A stretch of DNA of 43,478 nucleotides from Coriobacteriaceae bacterium AM48-5. Its GTDB lineage: Bacteria > Actinomycetota > Coriobacteriia > Coriobacteriales > Coriobacteriaceae. Both the position numbers and the translations under genes were made by a program. Location of the stretch: the NCBI GenBank assembly GCA_027669525.1, contig JAQEDJ010000015.1:1-43478 (forward strand). The letters are read 5' to 3'. Positions 15,626 through 25,776 of the stretch are shown one piece after another (the stretch's first letter is position 1; every line of letters begins with the position of its first letter). Under the pieces are notes generated by a model that saw only the letters and a list, made by a program, of their open reading frames with translations, was not told the origin of the DNA and did not search any database.

Positions 15626-16967
15626 TTAGAACTCGAGCTGCTCCAGGCGATCGAAGACTGTGTCGATGCGGGTGAGGAAGTCCCACGGATCGAAGATCTC
15701 GTCGAGCTTCTCCTGGCTGACGGTGCAGCGCGGATCGGCCTCGAGACGCTCCTTAAAGGTGGGACCGGAGACGCAATCCTGCACCTCGTGCCAGGTAGCA
15801 TGGCGTTTTCCTGCACGATAGCATAGGCATCCTCGCGGGTGATGCCCGTATCGACGAGGGCCAGCAGGACCTTGGAGGAGAAGATGAGGCCGCGAGTCTT
15901 GTTGAGGTTGGCCATCATGCGAGCCGGATACAGCTGCAGGCCGTCGATAACACGGATGAGGCACTGGAACATATGGTCAAGCGCGATGAAGCTATCTGCC
16001 TGGGCGACGCGCTCGGCAGAGGAGTGCGAAATGTCGCGCTCATGCCACAGGGCGACATTGTCGAAGGCAACCTGGGCATTGGACTTCACGATGCGCGACA
16101 GGCCACAGACCTTCTCCATGGTGATCGGGTTGCGCTTGTGCGGCATGGCGGAGCTGCCCTTTTGACCCTTGCGGAACGGCTCCTCGGCCTCGAGCGTATC
16201 GGTCTTCTGCAGATTGCGGACCTCGGTAGCGATGCGCTCGCAGGTGGCCGCTGTAGTGGCAAGGACGCCGGCGAGGTAGGCATGATGGTCGCGGCTGATG
16301 ACCTGCGTGGACAGCGGATCGTGGACCAGGCCCAGGTGCTCACAGACATACTCCTCGACGAACGGCTCGATGGAGCTGTAGGTGCCGACAGCACCGGAGA
16401 TGGCACCGAAGGCAACGTTCTTGCGAGCGTCCTCAAGACGGTCGAGATCGCGCTTGAGCTCCCAGGCCCAAGAGCCAAACTTCATGCCGAAGGTCATCGG
16501 CTCGGCGTGGATGCCATGGGTACGGCCGGCGCAGAGCGTGTTGCGCTCCTCGAAGGCGCGACGCTTGCAAATCTCGCCGAGTTTTTTGACGTCCTCGATA
16601 ATCAGGTCACAGGCCTGGGTGAGCTGGTAGCACAGAGCCGTATCGCCCAGGTCGGAGCTGGTCATGCCATAGTGAACCCAGCGGCTGGGCTTGGGGTCGC
16701 CCTCGGGAACATCGGCGTCGATGTACTCCTTCATGTTGGTCAGGAAGGCAATGACGTCGTGGCGCGTGACTTCCTCGATCTCATCGACCTTCGCCTTCTC
16801 AAAGTTGGCATGGTCGCGGATCCACTGGGCTTCGTCTTTAGAAATGCCGATCTTGCCGAGCTCCGCCTGGGCCTCGCAGGCCAGAACCTCGATCTCCTGC
16901 CAAATGGCGTACTTGTTCTCGAGGAGAAGATGTGTCCCATCTCCGGGCGGGTATAGCGATCGATCAT
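15626..16967 (-). CDS. purB: Adenylosuccinate lyase (two frameshifts in this sequence)
   Basis: Three frames join into one protein of about 447 aa. The start reads MIDRYTRPEMGHIFS, then after a break at about 16924 LENKYAIWQEIEVLA. The centre has the lyase signature GSSAMPHKRNPI, with GMTSSDLGDTALCYQL and GRTHGIHAEPMTFG. After a second break at about 15798 the tail reads TWHEVQDCVSGPTFKERLE and ends DRLEQLEF. Both breaks are repaired by one extra base. PurB catalyses two steps, SAICAR to AICAR and adenylosuccinate to AMP. AAAAGGAG precedes ATG 16967. Since the enzyme is central to purine synthesis and otherwise perfect, sequence error is the likely cause. Confidence 0.92.
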
Positions 16968-17070
16968 AGCGGCTCCTTTTTGGTTATTGGCACGTTGGTC
17001 GTAACCCAACCATTGTACCGTGCGCAGGTGCAAGTATGGACAGTAGGCATGAACCTAACATTTTGTAGCA

Positions 17071-17087
17071 GGAGCGGGCAACGGGAC
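17071..17087 (-). repeat. Duplicate of the tRNA-Gly 3' end
   Basis: GGAGCGGGCAACGGGAC matches the 3' end of tRNA-Gly at 17263-17278 except that the tRNA copy has one G fewer. It lies 192 bp downstream of the tRNA end in the same orientation, exactly like the copy near tRNA-Lys. This copy preserves the base needed to complete the tRNA acceptor stem. Confidence 0.8.
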
Positions 17088-17210
17088 GTCTGCGTATTTG
17101 CTTCGCAAATCCGCACCGGCTGCGGTCGCCTATCGGCGACCTTGCCTGCTCGCTATAAACGCTTCGCGTTTATTTAACGCTCGCACCCTGTCGGGTTCGA
17201 GTCCCGGCAC
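17088..17210. other. GC hairpin cluster and T-arm fragment by tRNA-Gly
   Basis: Small inverted repeats follow one another: 17096-17110 (ATTTGC, loop TTC), 17124-17141 (GGTCGCC, loop TATC) and 17155-17173 (ATAAACGC, loop TTC). Then a T-arm-like motif (CGGG-TTCGAGT-CCCG at 17192-17206) sits in the opposite orientation to the tRNA, just before the terminator. Same order of parts as at tRNA-Lys; no coding sequence. Confidence 0.6.
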
Positions 17211-17215
17211 TTTAT

Positions 17216-17250
17216 TGAAAAAAGCACGGCACCGTGACGGTGCCGTGCTT
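17216..17250 (-). terminator. Terminator of tRNA-Gly
   Basis: A perfect 12-bp stem (17222-17233 with 17239-17250) and a 5-nt loop; on the minus strand it runs into six T. It starts 12 bases after the tRNA CCA. Confidence 0.88.
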
Positions 17251-17261
17251 GTGCTCTTAAC

Positions 17262-17335
17262 TGGAGCGGCAACGGGACTCGAACCCGCGAGTGTCAGCTT
17301 GGGAAGCTGATGCCTTACCACTTGGCGATGCCCGC
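17262..17335 (-). tRNA. tRNA-Gly (anticodon CCC), one base short
   Basis: The minus strand gives acceptor GCGGGCA, D-arm GCC/GGC, anticodon stem TCAGC/GCTGA with loop TTCCCAA (anticodon CCC), T-arm GCGGG-TTCGAGT-CCCGT, then TGCCGC, discriminator T and an encoded CCA. The 3' acceptor strand has six bases instead of seven, leaving a bulged G. The duplicate at 17071-17087 has the full-length form, so a missing base in this sequence is likely. Confidence 0.9.
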
Positions 17336-17348
17336 TTGTGTGTTGGCT

Positions 17349-17378
17349 AGTATAACGCGGTTGTCTTGTTCGATACAA
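17349..17378 (-). promoter_or_regulatory. Promoter of tRNA-Gly
   Basis: On the minus strand TTGTAT (17378-17373) and TATACT (17354-17349) are separated by 18 bp, ending 14 bases before the tRNA. The rest of 17379-17632 has no recognisable gene and should contain the promoter of the rightward adhesin. Confidence 0.5.
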
Positions 17379-17632
17379 GGGTGGCGATGCTTGTTTTAGC
17401 TGTGGAGATTCGTTTGGAAAACATGTCAATTGTGGAGACGAGGACCTTTGACCTCCTGTTCTCCCTATCTTCTACCTGCACTTTTATCTGATTGTTGTAT
17501 TTGGGCTCGATTTGTCAGAAATCGGGCAAGCTTTTGGTCAGCTTCTGGTACTTACCCGCATGAACCATGGCGGTAGCCTCATCCCAAGCGCCGCGGCCTC
17601 CCCGTGCGGCGCACGAGGGATAAGGAGCAGCC

Positions 17633-20600
17633 ATGTCCAACGCACCCACGCACTCTGTCCACAGCGCAATCGCAACAGGTCCGCTGCTCCTGCTCCTCTT
17701 CCTGCTTTTCGGCTGCCTGGCACCGGGAGCCGCATTTGCCGTCGATGGCTACGACCAGCTCGGCTTCCGCACTATTAGCGATGATTGTGGGCCCTTCTTC
17801 ATCGGCAAGTATGAAGCTCAAGACGCCTCGATTGCCTACTGCATGAACCAGGAGCGCCCCGGCCCCACCAAGCCGGGCGGCCCATGGCTCAACTTTGATC
17901 AAGGCTGGGTGTGGCTCGACGACGAGTTCGCGGCAATCGTTTGTCACGGATATCCCACCGCCACGTCGTTTGGCGGTTACCATCTTTCACCCGATCGCGC
18001 CCGCGCCGCCACCCAGCTTGCCGTATGGATGCTCAACGGCACTACCCATGTCGACGGCACCTACTCCTACACGACCGCTCAGGGTAAAACCAAGAGCGGA
18101 CACTTTACCGCCGACAATGAAGTCGTGGCGGCTGCGCGATGGCTCCACGACAGCGCAAAATCAGGAAGCATCAAAGCCGCTCCGCACCGCGCGCGACGCT
18201 ATCTAGGGGCCGTATCGGGCGGCAGCAAACGTCAAGACATGCTCTATGTACTGCCGGCGGTCTCTGTTTCCTTCCAAAAGCAGTCTGCTAACACCGTTAT
18301 TACCAGCGGAAATAATACCTATCAGTTTACCGGGGCAACATTCGATATTTTTGAGAGCGCCAACGGCGCGCGTGTCGGCACCATCCAGATGGACAGCAAC
18401 GGTCAAGCGCAAGCAACACTTCTGCCAAACACGGCATACTACCTAGTTGAAACGAAGGCGCGGCCGGCTATGCCCCCCGCCACGATCGTATTGCCTTTAC
18501 CACGGGGAATGACGGCGGGCGGGTCGCCATTGATGAACAACCTGGCACCATTACCTTGCGCATCGCAAAGCTCGATGCCGCGACGAATGCAGGCCCCCAA
18601 GTTGGAGCTTCGCTCGCAGGAGCAGAATTCGTGTGCGTATCACAATCAACCCCTGGATGGGCGCAAATCCTCACGACCGACGAAAGCGGTCGGGCCACTC
18701 TCGCCGATGTCCCCTTAGGAACCTTTACCATCTACGAATCAAAAGCCCCCGAGGGCTACCTGCCATCCAACGACAGCTGGACCTATACCGTTGGAGCCGA
18801 CCAGCTCGGCGATTCAGGCGTGGTCGAGATCGAATCCCGCGTTTCCGATATCCCCATTGCGTTTGACCTTGAGATTTCCAAATTCAAGGATTACGGCAGT
18901 AGCGACCAATCCGGCCTAGAGCAGCCGGCGGGAGGTGTTGTCTTTGAGGTTGTCAGCAACAGCTCTCATCAGGTTGTTGGCACACTGACCACAAACATCT
19001 ATGGCTTTGCCTCCACCAAAGATCAGCCCGAAGCATGGTTCGGCACAGGCAAGCGACCCGCCGGTGTCCACGGAGCCGTCCCATACGACCGTGCCGGCTA
19101 CACGATTCGCGAGGTTCCAGAAACCGTCCCCGAGGGTTTTAAACGTGCAGGGGAATGGACCGTCGGGGCCAATCAGATTTCCAACGGCGCCGAGCTTCAA
19201 TATATCGTGGACAACCACGCTCTGTCGACGCATCTCCAGATTGTAAAACGCGATGCCCAAACAGGCGCTTCTGTTCCACTAGCCGGATTCACCTTCCAAC
19301 TTCTCGACAGCAATCACGAACCTGTCTCACAAACTTGCTGGTATCCAGCACATAACGTAATGAACACCTTTACGACTGACGCGACCGGGACCGTCACACT
19401 GCCCGAATCGCTCGTGCCGGGCACCTATTATGTACGCGAAACCTCGGCCAAAGAGCCCTATCTTGTCGGCGAAGAGATCGAGGTAAACATACCCGCCGAC
19501 ATGAACCTAACGCCCGTTGCAATCGCCTCGTATTATGACCACGCCGCGACCGGAAACATCAGGATCGTTAAAACCGATGCCGTAGACGGCAGCAGCCTCG
19601 CGGGCGCCATCTTTGAGATCCGCGCCTCGGGTGATATCGTGCGCCCCGACGGTAGCATTGCCGCGCTCGACGGTGAGACTGTCGCGACCGTCACGACGGA
19701 TGAAACTGGAGAAGCACGCGCGGATAACCTCCCGCTGGGACCTGGCACCGCACGCTACGAGGTTGTCGAGACTCAAGCGCCGACCGGCTTTTTACTCGAC
19801 CGGACGCCCCATATCGTAGACCTCGCTTATGCCGACCAGAAAACACCCGTTGTGGAAGCACGGCTTAATGTATCCGACGATTACACCAAGGTTGATATCT
19901 CCAAGGTCGATGCAAGCGGTGAGCAGGAAGTGGAAGGCGCACAGCTCACCTTATATGGTCCCGATAAAACCGAAATAGACTCCTGGACCTCATCCGACAA
20001 GCCACACCGCGTCGAACATCTTGCACCCGGCACCTACTCGTTGCGCGAAATGATGTCTCCGCGGACCTATGACCTTGCCGAGGAGATAACGTTTGAAATA
20101 AAGGATACGGGAGAAGTCCAATCTGTCGCGATGAAGGATGCGCCCATCGAGATCAAGGGACAGGTCGACAAGCGTCAGGAACTTGTCCAACCTATCGAAA
20201 AGGGCCTGTTGGCCAACGGCGATGGTAAAAACCGCGCCACGACGCAAACCAATAGTGATGGGCTTTTCTCCTATACCATCGATGCTCGAAACGATTCCGC
20301 TACTTGGGTCGATGAGTTTACGATTACCGATGATCTTGAGTGTGCCAAAGACGGCACAGCGAGATTCATCTCAATCGAAACCCCCGTCGCCATCGGCGAC
20401 CTCAACGGTCTGTGCAACGTATGGTATCGCACGACGCCGTTGGACTCGACAGACGTCGATGAGCCGGCAAACGCGACACTTGACGATGGGCACGAAAATC
20501 CTTGGCTTGAGTCCGACGAAGTAAAAGAGAGCCTGGGTGAGGACTGTCGCCTCGTCGATTACGACGGCTGGCACCTCTGGAAGGCGGATGTCTCGACCAC

Positions 20601-21063
20601 GGAATCCACCACACTCGAGGCGAAAGAACTCGACCTTGCGTCCAATACCGTCGTAACGGGCATTCGCATTGAATACGGTGCGGTAGCCGCCGACTTTACG
20701 ACTCGAAGCGATGCGGATTCTTGGACCCGCGATGATCTCAAAGATGAGCACGACGACCTTGACGATGCCAAAGCAATCCTTGGCACAGACGCTCGGGGCG
20801 CAGTCGTACACATGCAGGCAACGTCGGCTTATACGCCCCAAACCGCACTCACCAACAGCGCGCGCGTCGATCTTTGCCGCAACGGTGGCGGCGATAAACT
20901 TGAGTCACATGACGAGGACCGTGTCATTCAACGCTGTACCCTACCGCAGGACCTACCGGCAACAGGATCAGCTCCCATCGCCGCTTGCATCACCGCGCTC
21001 CTGACCTCGGGTGCCGCAGCCCTATGGTTCGCTCGCCTTAGGTCGACCCCAAAGAAGCGCTAG
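17633..21063 (+). CDS. Thioester-domain adhesin with SpaA-type repeats and LPATG anchor (frameshifted)
   Basis: About 1143 aa when one base is restored near 18460, where the upstream frame reads VETKA and the downstream frame continues AGYAPRHDRIAF. Order of parts: signal peptide (about 15-36); a thioester domain with Cys70 in IAYCMNQ and Gln128 in ATQLAVW, able to form an internal Cys-Gln thioester for covalent host attachment; about six SpaA/Cna-B-like domains, each with a Lys strand and a late Glu box (YLVETKAP, IYESKAPEGY, YYVRET, YEVVETQAPTG, YSLREM), typical of isopeptide-stabilised pilins; a different acidic domain; then LPATG, a helix and a basic tail for sortase. AAGGAG precedes the ATG. 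No sortase gene is in this window. Confidence 0.88.
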
Positions 21064-21070
21064 CGCGATG

Positions 21071-21110
21071 AAAAAGCGGGCGAGCCAGTCCCCTGGCTCG
21101 CCCGCTTTCA
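21071..21110. terminator. Bidirectional terminator
   Basis: A perfect 16-bp stem (21073-21088 with 21093-21108) and a TCCC loop, with A and T tracts on its two sides. It lies between the convergent adhesin and small membrane protein genes and can serve both. Confidence 0.9.
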
Positions 21111-21129
21111 ATCATGTAAATCGCCGTAT

Positions 21130-21348
21130 CTACTCTGCAGACGAAGATCCACCATCAACGATTGCCTGCTCGGACTCAGGAATCCCATCGGCACCCGTGC
21201 TCTGTTCTTGCTCCACCTCTTCGCTGATTGCGGAAGCGGGGGTCGAGCCCTTCGCGCCCACGATGTAGGCAGCCCCAAATCCTAACGCAATGGCGATCAA
21301 GGTCAAAATCACGTAGACAGGCCAATGGCGCTTAATATACGAAAACAC
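21130..21348 (-). CDS. Small single-helix membrane protein
   Basis: A 72-aa protein with one membrane helix (HWPVYVILTLIAIALGFGAAYIV split around residue 20) and an acidic Ser/Glu-rich tail. Function unknown. It starts 21 bp after the end of the M28-like gene, with AAGGAG upstream, so it is probably cotranscribed with it. Confidence 0.7.
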   Translation of the reverse strand: MFSYIKRHWPVYVILTLIAIALGFGAAYIVGAKGSTPASAISEEVEQEQSTGADGIPESEQAIVDGGSSSAE

Positions 21349-21369
21349 GTTGACTCCTTAGGGCTCCGT

Positions 21370-24300
21370 CTACGAACGGCGGATAACCTCGGTCACGACC
21401 TCGGATACCGTGGCAATGTTCGTCGGGTTGACATTGTGGGGCAGGTCGTCCTCGGTACGAGCGCAAGCCAGACGCGTGCCGTCCACGCCGGCGATGGTGA
21501 GGGCTCGGCGGCTCGCCTCGAGCGCGGCATAGGCATCGGTCTTGGCATAGGGCATCTCGAGCGCGCCACAATCGACATGGAACGACTTGCACACCTTGCT
21601 GACCAGGTTCATGATGCGGCGATCGCCCTTGAGCAGCTGCTGTTCGCCCTCAACCGTCACCACCGAAAGCCTACCAGCGCCGACGGATTCAAGATTGATG
21701 AAGAATACGCCGCGGAGCTTATCGCGATGCGAAGCCAAGAAGGCCTTCATACCGGCGCCATCACAATCCGAGGCGCCCGTTGCCACAAACCAGATATCGT
21801 GACCGAGCAGCTCATCATCGCCCATAGAGGCGACAGCCGAGAGCATATCTTCGGAAGAAGCGCCGTCGGAAGACGTAGCGCCACCCTTCCAGCCATCGTT
21901 ATCGTCCTCGAAATTATCCCACGAACCGATGCCGCGACCGGACTTCTTGGCATCGTAATCGTCTTCGACGCCCAGCCAATCACTCATGCTGTCCTGTTCG
22001 TTTTTCTTTTTACGACCGAACAGGCCGCCCAGGCCGCGCTTGCGAGACTTGGGTGCCGCAGGGGCGGGAGCCGAAATGGTCTCGATCGGCTGTGCGCCCG
22101 ACGCAACGGGCATAGGAGGCGCAACGGGGGCCGATGTGGGTTCGGGACCCTGAGCGGTAGCAAAGGGGTCGTTGACCTGTGCGGAGGGGTCGGGAAGGTC
22201 GAACAGCGACGTGCGAGACGCAACGTTTGCCTGCTTCATCGACGGCAGTGACGGATCGGGGACCGAAGCCAGCGGAGACGAGGAAGGTGCAGGCGACGGA
22301 ACCGACGCCGGATCGGGAACATTCATCTGCGGACGCGGCGATGCCTGGGAGGAAATCTGGGCCATAAGGGAATCGACCGTTTCGTCCTGGGTGGGAGCAA
22401 CATCGGCAACCGTGGCACCGGAACCACTCGGAGTCGGCATGGTGAAAATCTGCGTGGAGTAAGGCCTCGACTCATCTGTCTCGGGAGCCTCGGAAACCGC
22501 AGACACTTCCTCCTGCTCGACCTCGGTCGAATCATCTTGCTCGGCTGCCGCGTACTGCTCTTCGTCAGAGTTGGCCTCGACGGGCTCGTCCTCGGTCGCA
22601 TCCTGAATTTCGGCAGCATCAATGGGCTCGCCATCATCTGCCGCGTCGTCCTGCTCATCGGAAGCAGGAAGGGGCTCGGCAATCGCGGTGCCTTGCTTTT
22701 CAAACGTTATCGTGGAATCGAACTGCGCGGCATCAAACGACATGGTGCTATCGACGTGCTGCTGGGCCTCGAAAGACGTCGTCGCCTCAACAACATCCGC
22801 GGACGCCGGTTGCTGGGACTCAAAGGACGTTGTAGCTTCGGCGGCGTCGACGGGCACGGACTGCATAGCCTCGTTCTGCTCGAACTCTTGCGCCGCGAGC
22901 TCACGTGCCGCCTCGGCTGCCTGCTGCTGAGCGATAGCCTCCTGCTCGGCAGCCTCGCGTGCGGCAGCGCGCTTCTCCTCGAAATCGTCGACAAATTTCC
23001 TGCCCTTTGCAAGCGCGCCCTTAAAGAAGTTGGAAGCGCTGGCGCCAATCGAAGAGAACGCGGATGCAATATCGGCATGGGGCGTTGCCGCGGGAATCTC
23101 GGCAGAGAAATCAGTATCGCTCTCGTAAGACACGCGCCTCGGCTGTTCAACGTAATCGTCGTCAGACTCGTCCGCAACGTCTTGCGCCGGCGCGGCGGGA
23201 GCCAAAATGTCCAGTCCTGCCGCGGGATCGATCGCAGACACCGCCTCGGGCTCGGCAGCGGTAACCGCGGCAGACTCATCATCCACGGTGGCAACGGGCG
23301 CAGGCGCCGTCACGACGGGGGCAGGCTCGGGCTCAAACGTCGGCTCCTCGCCCTCCTCGTAATCGAGCGTGCAGGACTCGGGAAGCATTCCGAGCGCACG
23401 GATGGCATCCGAACCAAAGCGGATGTTGCCGGCGGCATTGCGATAGAGCTTGGGCTCGGCCGCAGCAGGCTCCTCCGCCGGCTCGGCAGCGGGAACCTCG
23501 TCATTGAGCTCTTCGGCCTGGACAGCCTGATTCTGGTCCTCGGGCACGATGGCGCCAATCAGCGTCTCGTCGGCAGACGCACCCTCAAAGCCCTCGATCT
23601 GCTCGTCGAAAGCCTCGCCCTGTTCGGGCTCGGTTTGAGCGTCGGGAGCAATCGGCTGACCGAACTCGTCCTCGGCGTAGGTAGGCTCTTCGTACTCGAT
23701 GGTGTTGCCGTAGTCGTTTTGCTGCTGGGCCGCGGCATACTCCGCCGCCGCGCGCGCCATTTCCTCGGCACGACGTTTCTGCTCCCCAAAATAGGTATCG
23801 AACGGAACATCGTCGGGAAACTCGTTCTCGCCCTGGAAGGGAGCAACGTTGTCCATAACGCCGAGCATAGCGGCGACAGAAGACTTGTTGCACACCGCGC
23901 CGGACGTATAGGGAAGAATGTGGCGGTTAGAGATGATGTTTGCCGCGTTGGCAAGTGCAACGAGGGAAGCGAGGATCGCGACAATCCACAGCAGAACCTT
24001 GAGCGCGCCGGGGAGCGGCAGGATACGCAGGATGGCAACGGCAGCAGGGGCAACCGTGGCAACGGGCAACAGCTTGGCGATGAGCGCACGATACGAAGCA
24101 TAGGGCTCGCGGGCGAGCAGCTCAGCACGGGGAGAGTCGTAGTGTGCGACAACGACCACCGGGCGGTTGCGCGGAGACGCGAGCGGGCCCGAGGCCTTGT
24201 GGTAGGCGATGACATTTTGGCTCACGCCCGTCTTGCCCAGGCGCGAAACCACGGGGTGGCCCGTGCGCTCGAGCACGTAAAGAACGGCGCCGACAATGGC

Positions 24301-24555
24301 CAGCAAGGTGCCGACCAAGCCGATACCGCCGCCGATGCCCATCAGCAGGGCGCCGGCAAACGCAAGAATACCGGTAACGGCAAATGCCAATCTACTGGGC
24401 GCCGGGGCATTGAACTCCTGAACCTCGGGATCAAAGCCGTGGTTGCGGAAGATTTGAGCGATATCCTCGGCAGCCAAGCGCTCTTCTTCGCTGCATGCCG
24501 GCGTAATGCCGGTGTTCTGCAGCAGGTGGTTAACATAGTTCTGGGTGTTCGCCAT
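21370..24555 (-). CDS. Membrane peptidase-M28-like protein with a long disordered insert
   Basis: About 1061 aa. Residues 1-235 and 910-1061 together form an M28-like fold: VVVVAHYDSPRAE gives the first metal His and Asp, and the C-terminal part reads IWFVATGASDCDGAGM, INLESVGAG and DDLPHNVNPTN. Two hydrophobic hairpins (about 56-96 and 160-205) put it in the membrane. Compared with active M28 enzymes, the bridging Asp position (usually DN) reads CN and the Glu-Glu pair reads Ser-Asp, so catalysis is doubtful. Between the halves lie about 670 residues of Ala/Glu/Pro-rich low-complexity sequence with a basic patch (KSRKRGLGGLFGRKKKN). ATG 24555 is chosen because GGAG precedes it. Confidence 0.75.
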   Translation of the reverse strand: MANTQNYVNHLLQNTGITPACSEEERLAAEDIAQIFRNHGFDPEVQEFNAPAPSRLAFAVTGILAFAGALLMGIGGGIGLVGTLLAIVGAVLYVLERTGHPVVSRLGKTGVSQNVIAYHKASGPLASPRNRPVVVVAHYDSPRAELLAREPYASYRALIAKLLPVATVAPAAVAILRILPLPGALKVLLWIVAILASLVALANAANIISNRHILPYTSGAVCNKSSVAAMLGVMDNVAPFQGENEFPDDVPFDTYFGEQKRRAEEMARAAAEYAAAQQQNDYGNTIEYEEPTYAEDEFGQPIAPDAQTEPEQGEAFDEQIEGFEGASADETLIGAIVPEDQNQAVQAEELNDEVPAAEPAEEPAAAEPKLYRNAAGNIRFGSDAIRALGMLPESCTLDYEEGEEPTFEPEPAPVVTAPAPVATVDDESAAVTAAEPEAVSAIDPAAGLDILAPAAPAQDVADESDDDYVEQPRRVSYESDTDFSAEIPAATPHADIASAFSSIGASASNFFKGALAKGRKFVDDFEEKRAAAREAAEQEAIAQQQAAEAARELAAQEFEQNEAMQSVPVDAAEATTSFESQQPASADVVEATTSFEAQQHVDSTMSFDAAQFDSTITFEKQGTAIAEPLPASDEQDDAADDGEPIDAAEIQDATEDEPVEANSDEEQYAAAEQDDSTEVEQEEVSAVSEAPETDESRPYSTQIFTMPTPSGSGATVADVAPTQDETVDSLMAQISSQASPRPQMNVPDPASVPSPAPSSSPLASVPDPSLPSMKQANVASRTSLFDLPDPSAQVNDPFATAQGPEPTSAPVAPPMPVASGAQPIETISAPAPAAPKSRKRGLGGLFGRKKKNEQDSMSDWLGVEDDYDAKKSGRGIGSWDNFEDDNDGWKGGATSSDGASSEDMLSAVASMGDDELLGHDIWFVATGASDCDGAGMKAFLASHRDKLRGVFFINLESVGAGRLSVVTVEGEQQLLKGDRRIMNLVSKVCKSFHVDCGALEMPYAKTDAYAALEASRRALTIAGVDGTRLACARTEDDLPHNVNPTNIATVSEVVTEVIRRS

Positions 24556-24753
24556 GTGCGCTCCACATCCATAATCCGACAAATAGGCCCAATGCATGCA
24601 CATTAGAACCGTATATAGTCGAAAGTATACCCCGAGCGAGCGCAAACGACCGAATTCGGGCTATCTTAACGCCCCGAGCGGACAAGGATATAGCCTAATC
24701 TCCATATCGGACTAAAATCATGGCAGCAAACCACCTTCTCATGCGAGGACTCT

Positions 24754-25776
24754 ATGACGGTAAGCGACACGACCGCGACAATTAAAAAGGGGAATTCGGA
24801 GCCCAGTTTCGATAAAACGGCTCAGCGCATCCTCAATCTTTTCTTTGTGCTCAATAGCTCCCCCGAACCGCTGACGACCGAGCAGATCGTCTTGGATTCT
24901 GACCTGGGATATGGCTCGGGCAATATCGACTCGGATAAGCGCAAGTTTCGGCGCGATCGTGACAAACTGCTCGAGCGTGGCATCTTAATCAAGGAGGTTC
25001 GCCCCGCCGGCGCGCAGGAGACCGAGGAAAGCTCGTGGACAATCGACCGCGAGCACACGTTTGCTGCAGGCGGCCTCATCACCGCAGACGACGCCGATAT
25101 CCTGCTCAACGCCATCGACCAGACGCTAGCGGCCGGCTCATCCACCTTTGCCGCGCCGCTTGCCGATATTCGCTCCAAGATTGCCTACCTCACCGGCATG
25201 TCGGCGGTGGACGAAGCGCCGATCCGCCGCTCTCCCACCGTCGATGCGGTATGGAGCGCCTTTGCCGAGCGATGCGCGCTGCGATTTTTATATCAGAACG
25301 GACGCGGCGAGCAGAAGGAACGTACCGTCTGCGTCTACGGCATGTTCGAGCGCGAGGGCGTGGCGTACTTCTGCGGCCTCGACAATGTCACCGACGACAT
25401 CAGGACATTCCGCTGCGACCGCATCGTTCGCGCTTGGCGTCCTTCGAAGGCCTACGCCATCCCTGCGGACTTCAATCTCAACGACTATCTGTTCTTTGAA
25501 TTCGATTTTGCCGACCGACCGCCCGTTGCAGCCACGTTCTCGTTCGCCCCTCAGACGCAGATCGATATGATCAACGGTCTCACGCGCGGGCGAGGTGAGC
25601 TCGCACACACCGATGCGGGATGGACTTGGACCGTTGACGTGCGCAATCTTGAAGCCGCCGCCTCATTTTGCATGGCCCACGCCATGGACGGCATGAGACC
25701 CGTGGCCCCCAAATCGCTCAAACAGGCGTGGAACCACCTCATCGAAAGGACGGTGCACGAGCATGCCCGTGCGTAA
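24754..25776 (+). CDS. WYL domain transcriptional regulator 1
   Basis: A 340-aa protein with an N-terminal winged helix (about 18-85, QRILNLFFVLNSSPEPLTT, DKRKFRRDRDKLLERGI) and a WYL-type domain (about 160-260, RCALRFLYQNGRGE, EGVAYFCGLD). WYL proteins are DNA-binding regulators whose WYL domain senses a ligand, often single-stranded nucleic acid or a nucleotide; PafB/PafC are the actinobacterial paradigm. It overlaps the next WYL gene by 14 bp, the arrangement of pafBC. It is divergent from the M28-like gene with about 200 bp between starts. Confidence 0.85.
   Translation: MTVSDTTATIKKGNSEPSFDKTAQRILNLFFVLNSSPEPLTTEQIVLDSDLGYGSGNIDSDKRKFRRDRDKLLERGILIKEVRPAGAQETEESSWTIDREHTFAAGGLITADDADILLNAIDQTLAAGSSTFAAPLADIRSKIAYLTGMSAVDEAPIRRSPTVDAVWSAFAERCALRFLYQNGRGEQKERTVCVYGMFEREGVAYFCGLDNVTDDIRTFRCDRIVRAWRPSKAYAIPADFNLNDYLFFEFDFADRPPVAATFSFAPQTQIDMINGLTRGRGELAHTDAGWTWTVDVRNLEAAASFCMAHAMDGMRPVAPKSLKQAWNHLIERTVHEHARA

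Noticed and set aside
22537..24606. 689-codon plus-strand frame
   Set aside because: Mirror of the Ala/Glu-rich insert of the M28-like gene; low complexity, Arg/Gly/Leu-rich, no domain.
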